From Halichondria panicea (Eukaryota; Porifera; Demospongiae; Suberitida; Halichondriidae), in contig NC_087380.1 in assembly GCF_963675165.1 (NCBI RefSeq), positions 6,456,071 to 6,520,070 on the forward strand: a DNA stretch of 64,000 nt, in the 5' to 3' direction. This document shows positions 60,223 to 64,000 of this stretch, in pieces (the first letter of the stretch is position 1; every line of letters begins with the position of its first letter). The notes beneath the pieces are model-generated. The model had not been told where the DNA came from, searched no databases, and saw nothing but the letters and a program-made list of their open reading frames with translations. Both the position numbers and the translations under genes were made by a program.

Positions 60223-62130
60223 TTAAAGTTTCTTGCTGGTATCGATCAGCTGTAACGCCCAAGTAGTAAAGCCAGCAAGTAAAAGAGTTGCTTCAGCTTC
60301 AGGAAGAAGTATGACTTGGATTACGCGAGCGAAGATTTCAGTGTAGATTATCACACCTTCTTGAAGTCGTACGAATTTAAACACCTTCCACAAGATTCCC
60401 TCCTTCCAGAGAACCTTCAAAAAGTGAATAGCTGAGCTAACAGCTTTCGTCACACTTGTTGTGAGTCGTAGCTCTTCCCTGAGGGTCAGCCTGGCTTTGT
60501 TGGCATTTTGATTGCCTTGGATCAGATGGAGCAGTCCAATGCTAGGTGAGGAAGTATGTAGGAACGGTTCGAGGCCAAGTGCCAGAAAAAATCCCTCGGT
60601 CACTTGCCACACAAATGAGAGCCACAGATCTGGACTTTCCTGATCATTGCTTGGAAGTCGCTGAAGATTTGCACAACAGTCGATTGCCAGCTGAAAAGAT
60701 GTCAGGGCACTAAAATGCTCAGTAGTATCTGCTTTCAAAAAATCGTTTTCAGCAAGTCGAACGAATTTGTTGTCAGTTGTAGCAAGTTGAACTTTGCCGG
60801 TTGTTGAGAGCATTAGCATTAAACTCAAAGGTGCTGCTTCCTGTTCGTCCTTCAAGATAAGGTAGCCATCTTTATCCACTGCACAGACCTGCGAAGATTT
60901 GGTTTTGAGGAAGAACGGTCCAAGAGAATCAGGCTGCACGATTATGAATTCAATGCAGCTAGAACTTTCGGCAACAGCTCCAAGCTTGTCACTGTTGGGC
61001 ATGCATGTCACGTACTTGCTGTTTACAGCAAGGAGAAAAATGATATCATTGTTATCCACCAAGCTTCTTGCGTCAACAAGCCCTCCATAGGTTGGTGGTA
61101 GTATCTTCGTTATTTCGACTTTTTTGAGCTCCTGAGTGATGGAGACAACTGGTGGGCTGCTTCCGTATTGATAGACAACAACCAGTGTCTTTGAAGACAA
61201 TTTCCAACTGGCATCGCCAAATAACGTATTATTGACAAGAGTGACCAATTCGTTTTCATAGACAGAAGATTTTACCTTGGTCGTCACATCATTCAATCCA
61301 TAAGCAGCTCCGAGAATCAAAAGTTGGTCGGGATTGATTTTCACTTCTTCTTGCTCCTTTTGCTCATAGCGGATGCTGATCTTCTTGAATTCATCGGAAA
61401 TAAACAGCTGAGGTTTTTCATCACCAAATTGGTAGACCATCACAAAGCTCTTGTAGTTCCTGAACCAGTTGTCTGGGAGAATCATATTAGGTATCAAGTC
61501 AAGCTGACGATTTTTGACGAGATCTCGAACTTGCTGCGTCACCGGTTCCAGCCCGTATGCTGCACCAAGGATGAAGAGAGGTGGTGAAATTACAAAATGC
61601 ATTGTTTCCGTCTCCCTAACAACACTCATCATCGGAATTTCAGAGTACTGATAGAAAACGACAAGGGTCTTCACCACACGAGGCCAACCATCCTCCCATG
61701 CTTTATTCGTTGCAAGCTGCTTAAACTCCTTTTTACTGCCTTGAACAAGCAATCGAGCATGCTTCGTAACATCCTTGACTCCCCACACAGCTCCCAGAAT
61801 GGTGATAGTTTCTTTCTTACCAGGATTGCGAGAAGACGCTGCCGAAACCTCCGTTTGCCAATCGGAAGAGAGCTGATCTTTATGATATCTGGCCTTTAAT
61901 GAAACATTAATCGATTCATTCTCTTTTGCAATAGCAAGGCATGGTTCTTGAGATCCATCTAAGTAGCACACAACAAGAGACTTATGATGGCCAGGCATAG
62001 GGTCAGGGCCAAAAGTTGCCTTTTCTGCTTTCACAAAGAGACTATTTTTTTTCACCATGCTCCATATTTTAGCAGTGACATCAGCGGTTCCCCAGGATGC
62101 TCCTAAGATTTTCAAACTACTGCAAGCCAT
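60223..62130 (-). CDS. Four-repeat (ILGA-x-x-G) plus beta-trefoil-like protein, single exon
   Basis: One 635-codon frame, ATG at 62130-62128, TAA at 60225-60223. No signal peptide. Four modules of 75-100 residues start at about 8, 111, 187 and 272 with ILGASWGTADVT, ILGAVWGVKDVT, ILGAAYGLEPVT and ILGAAYGLNDVT. Each ends in a K-x-LVV-x-Y-Q-Y-type strand. The pattern (I-x-A-x-YG, DVT, a G-x-x-K-x-L-x-V-x-Y end) recalls the DUF3395-type beta domain at the C-terminus of DNAJC11; this link is tentative. Residues ~361-482 (FLLAVNSKYVTC, KTKSSQVCAVDKDGYLIL, ATTDNKFVRLA) resemble a fascin-like beta-trefoil. The last ~145 residues are helical and fairly hydrophobic. Function unknown. Without introns and beside retroelement remains, it may be a retrocopy or an acquired gene. 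Confidence 0.75.
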   Translation of the reverse strand: MACSSLKILGASWGTADVTAKIWSMVKKNSLFVKAEKATFGPDPMPGHHKSLVVCYLDGSQEPCLAIAKENESINVSLKARYHKDQLSSDWQTEVSAASSRNPGKKETITILGAVWGVKDVTKHARLLVQGSKKEFKQLATNKAWEDGWPRVVKTLVVFYQYSEIPMMSVVRETETMHFVISPPLFILGAAYGLEPVTQQVRDLVKNRQLDLIPNMILPDNWFRNYKSFVMVYQFGDEKPQLFISDEFKKISIRYEQKEQEEVKINPDQLLILGAAYGLNDVTTKVKSSVYENELVTLVNNTLFGDASWKLSSKTLVVVYQYGSSPPVVSITQELKKVEITKILPPTYGGLVDARSLVDNNDIIFLLAVNSKYVTCMPNSDKLGAVAESSSCIEFIIVQPDSLGPFFLKTKSSQVCAVDKDGYLILKDEQEAAPLSLMLMLSTTGKVQLATTDNKFVRLAENDFLKADTTEHFSALTSFQLAIDCCANLQRLPSNDQESPDLWLSFVWQVTEGFFLALGLEPFLHTSSPSIGLLHLIQGNQNANKARLTLREELRLTTSVTKAVSSAIHFLKVLWKEGILWKVFKFVRLQEGVIIYTEIFARVIQVILLPEAEATLLLAGFTTWALQLIDTSKKL

Positions 62131-62288
62131 CTGCTCAACCGAACACGTGTTAGGCCACTAAAAGAGAAACACACTAAAAGAGAAATACCGGAAGTGAAAT
62201 TAAATAATGGGCGTGGTAATAGGAGTGGAGCAGCGGGGTCCAATTTGCTAGCGGGTTCTGTACCGGCCAATAAATGCAGCCAACAGCC

Positions 62289-62587
62289 TAGTCTCGCGGA
62301 CCCAGACCCTGAATAAGGGTCTGGCCAATTTCACCGTACAGAGTTGTGTTGACCGCGCCACAAATATCGTGGCGCTCTAAGTGGCTGATAAGTGTTTGTA
62401 GTAAGTTGTGAAACCGCACAGCTGCACCGCTAGCTAAAGTAGATTTGGCAAATCTAATTATGTGGTTTCACACATCCGTCCTCCACCCACTAACCAATTA
62501 TCAATGTAAACAGCCACTTAGACCGCTGCACAAGTAGCTCATGTGTAATTTGCCAGACGATAATATATCGGCTGGTCCACGAGACTA
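62289..62587. mobile_element. Inverted-repeat element with 9-bp TSD
   Basis: TAGTCTCGCGGACC at the left and GGTCCACGAGACTA at the right are inverted copies. Flanked by perfect 9-bp repeats CCAACAGCC (62280-62288 and 62588-62596). 299 bp, noncoding, about 160 bp upstream of the 635-aa gene start. A 9-bp duplication fits Mutator-like elements. Confidence 0.85.
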
Positions 62588-62739
62588 CCAACAGCCAGAG
62601 CCACAGCACTGCAGTGTGTGTCACTGTGTACTTTGTCTATGCAAGTAAACCAACCTCAGTGTGAACACTGCTGCTGCTGATATCACACCAAGTGTCTAGA
62701 CATGGATGACAAAAAATATGACAGTCTTTCAAAGTCTGA

Positions 62740-63450
62740 CCGAGCCTGCATGGTGCTGTAATCACTGAACTGAATGCTACTCGGATGCACTACCTTATAT
62801 AGGGATACTACCACCACATTATCTCCGAGCACATCAATGGATGCAACATCACCTACCCACCATCTCTCCACAACTCTCAACTCCTCCTCAAACAGCGTCA
62901 ACTATTCACTCCATTCCACGAAGTCAGGCATAATTATTGTTTAATGCTAGGAGTGTTGCAAACAAACTACGAGATCTTCACGCAGGAGAAAACATTGATA
63001 TTATCGCTGTCACAGAAACACACAGATACAAAACTAATGGTCCCCAATCATTCTGTCTTCAGGAGAGACAGAAATTGGTAAGGGGGAGGGATTATAATAT
63101 GTTTCTGGTTCGTAACAACATCCCTGCAACAAGGCTCCACGACCTCGAAACCGACTGTCAGAGTGAACTCCTATATGGGTGGAAATAAGTTACCCTACAC
63201 CATCAGCTAAAAATGCTAGTGAGTCTTCTATCGACCTCCAAGCTCGTCCAACATCCACCTAACATTCCTCAGGAACTCTCTATCAACGATTTTTTCATAT
63301 TCAGAATCATGCCCAGTGATCATTGGCAAAGACTTTAACATCCCGTCTATCAATTGGAGACTATATACTTGCATCAAATCTATGTGACATACAGTGCATC
63401 CAGTCTATAAAGAGTATATAGAATACCAAAATAGGTGAGTATAATTATAG
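62740..63450 (+). mobile_element. Degenerate non-LTR retrotransposon endonuclease fragment
   Basis: From about 62937 the plus strand reads FNARSVANKLRDLHAGENID then IIAVTETH. This is the start of the APE-type endonuclease domain of LINE-like elements (N-A-R-S-x-x-N-K and TET motifs). The frame is broken by a stop at 63186-63188, and further degraded codons follow. No reverse transcriptase is present. Confidence 0.7.
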
Positions 63451-63561
63451 TTGTACTTAAATATATCTGATCAACATTGGAACACTTCTAAGAAATTGTG
63501 CTGATATAATTATATATATTTATTTACTGATTCAGTCCGTATCCTAGGTGATTTCCAGTGA

Positions 63562-63612
63562 ATATGAGCCATATTTTACTTCCCCCAGGGAAGTATGGAA
63601 TATGGCTCATAT
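63562..63612. repeat. Short inverted repeat
   Basis: AATATGAGCCATATTTTACTTCC faces GGAAGTATGGAATATGGCTCATATT within about 50 bp, giving a hairpin. The rest of 63450-64000 shows no gene. Confidence 0.8.
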
Positions 63613-64000
63613 TTTTACTTCCTACAAGCACTATTCAACTTTTGAATCATCTTGACAATTTGTACACAGTAAAATAGCAATACAGCACGCAACAAGTTTT
63701 TGTAGACTATGTTTTGTGCTATTGTCATATTGACCTGAGCTAGCTAGCAGTCTAAGCTACTTATTACATGTTCATGAGGCTTGAAACACTGCAGTTCAAT
63801 CCTTGCTCTGTGTTTCTAGTCAAGGCTGTGGCTCAGAGGTAGAGGAGTACAGTGCATGCAGTGTTGGTAGACTTTGCAAATTGAAAACGGCAGCTGCTGA
63901 TATTGGTGGGCGGGTCTGGTCAAAGTTTATGGCTTCCAGTAGAACCTACATGTAGCTGCTTGGTTCTAGCTAGGCAAGCTCTCATACTTGACAGCTGTAA

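Noticed and set aside
63826..63900. tRNA-like A box (GGCTGTGGCTCAGAGGTAGAGGAG)
   Set aside because: No matching B box at the right distance and no cloverleaf could be drawn, so no tRNA or SINE is called.
1..64000. CRISPR arrays, bacterial operons or phage genes
   Set aside because: None seen. Intron-exon structure with GT-AG junctions throughout shows a eukaryotic animal genome.

Overview
The window looks like a stretch of a sponge (probably demosponge) nuclear genome. Genes are animal-type, with many short GT-AG introns, small intergenic gaps and AT-rich spacers full of microsatellites and short inverted-repeat elements. The gene set fits an early-branching animal: an integrin beta, a Bora homologue, ovothiol synthase (absent from mammals), a CARD/SEFIR/DEATH immune-type protein and a single-exon beta-helix multi-pass membrane protein. 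The species is an inference; no sequence search was possible.

Layout. 1-608 (+): 3' part of a DAPP1-like SH2-PH adaptor. 1085-6740 (-): complete 12-exon Bora homologue. 7803-14789 (+): complete 19-exon integrin beta (813 aa). 15223-18018 (+): single-exon secreted beta-helix/multi-TM protein, followed at 19292-20696 by a truncated, broken copy. 21558-24939 (+): RNA 3'-phosphate cyclase with an unusual N-terminal extension, convergent with ANKRD13C-like at 25266-31545 (-). That gene is divergent from a 7-exon CARD-SEFIR-DEATH gene at 31918-34998 (+). 35233-36606 (+): single-exon arginyltransferase ATE1. 36877-47839 and 48409-57679 (+): two tandem, intact 18-exon ovothiol synthase (OvoA) genes with identical intron phases. 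57680-60222: repeats and a retroelement tail. 60223-62130 (-): single-exon 635-aa protein with four copies of an ILGA-x-x-G-x-x-x-VT module plus a beta-trefoil-like segment. 62131-64000: a short transposon and degenerate non-LTR retrotransposon endonuclease remains.

I assembled gene models by hand, checking splice sites and codon phase through each full model. The Bora, integrin, cyclase, CARD-SEFIR-DEATH and both OvoA models close in frame from start to stop. The genes are not an operon. They are independent housekeeping, adhesion, immune and redox genes.

Most interesting: the CARD-SEFIR-DEATH architecture; the tandem OvoA pair with a coding minisatellite expanded in only one copy; an inverted-repeat transposon family with CAAGGG ends and perfect 7-bp target duplications, including an 18-bp minimal member; the intronless four-repeat protein; and an integrin beta with a Thr-substituted MIDAS motif.
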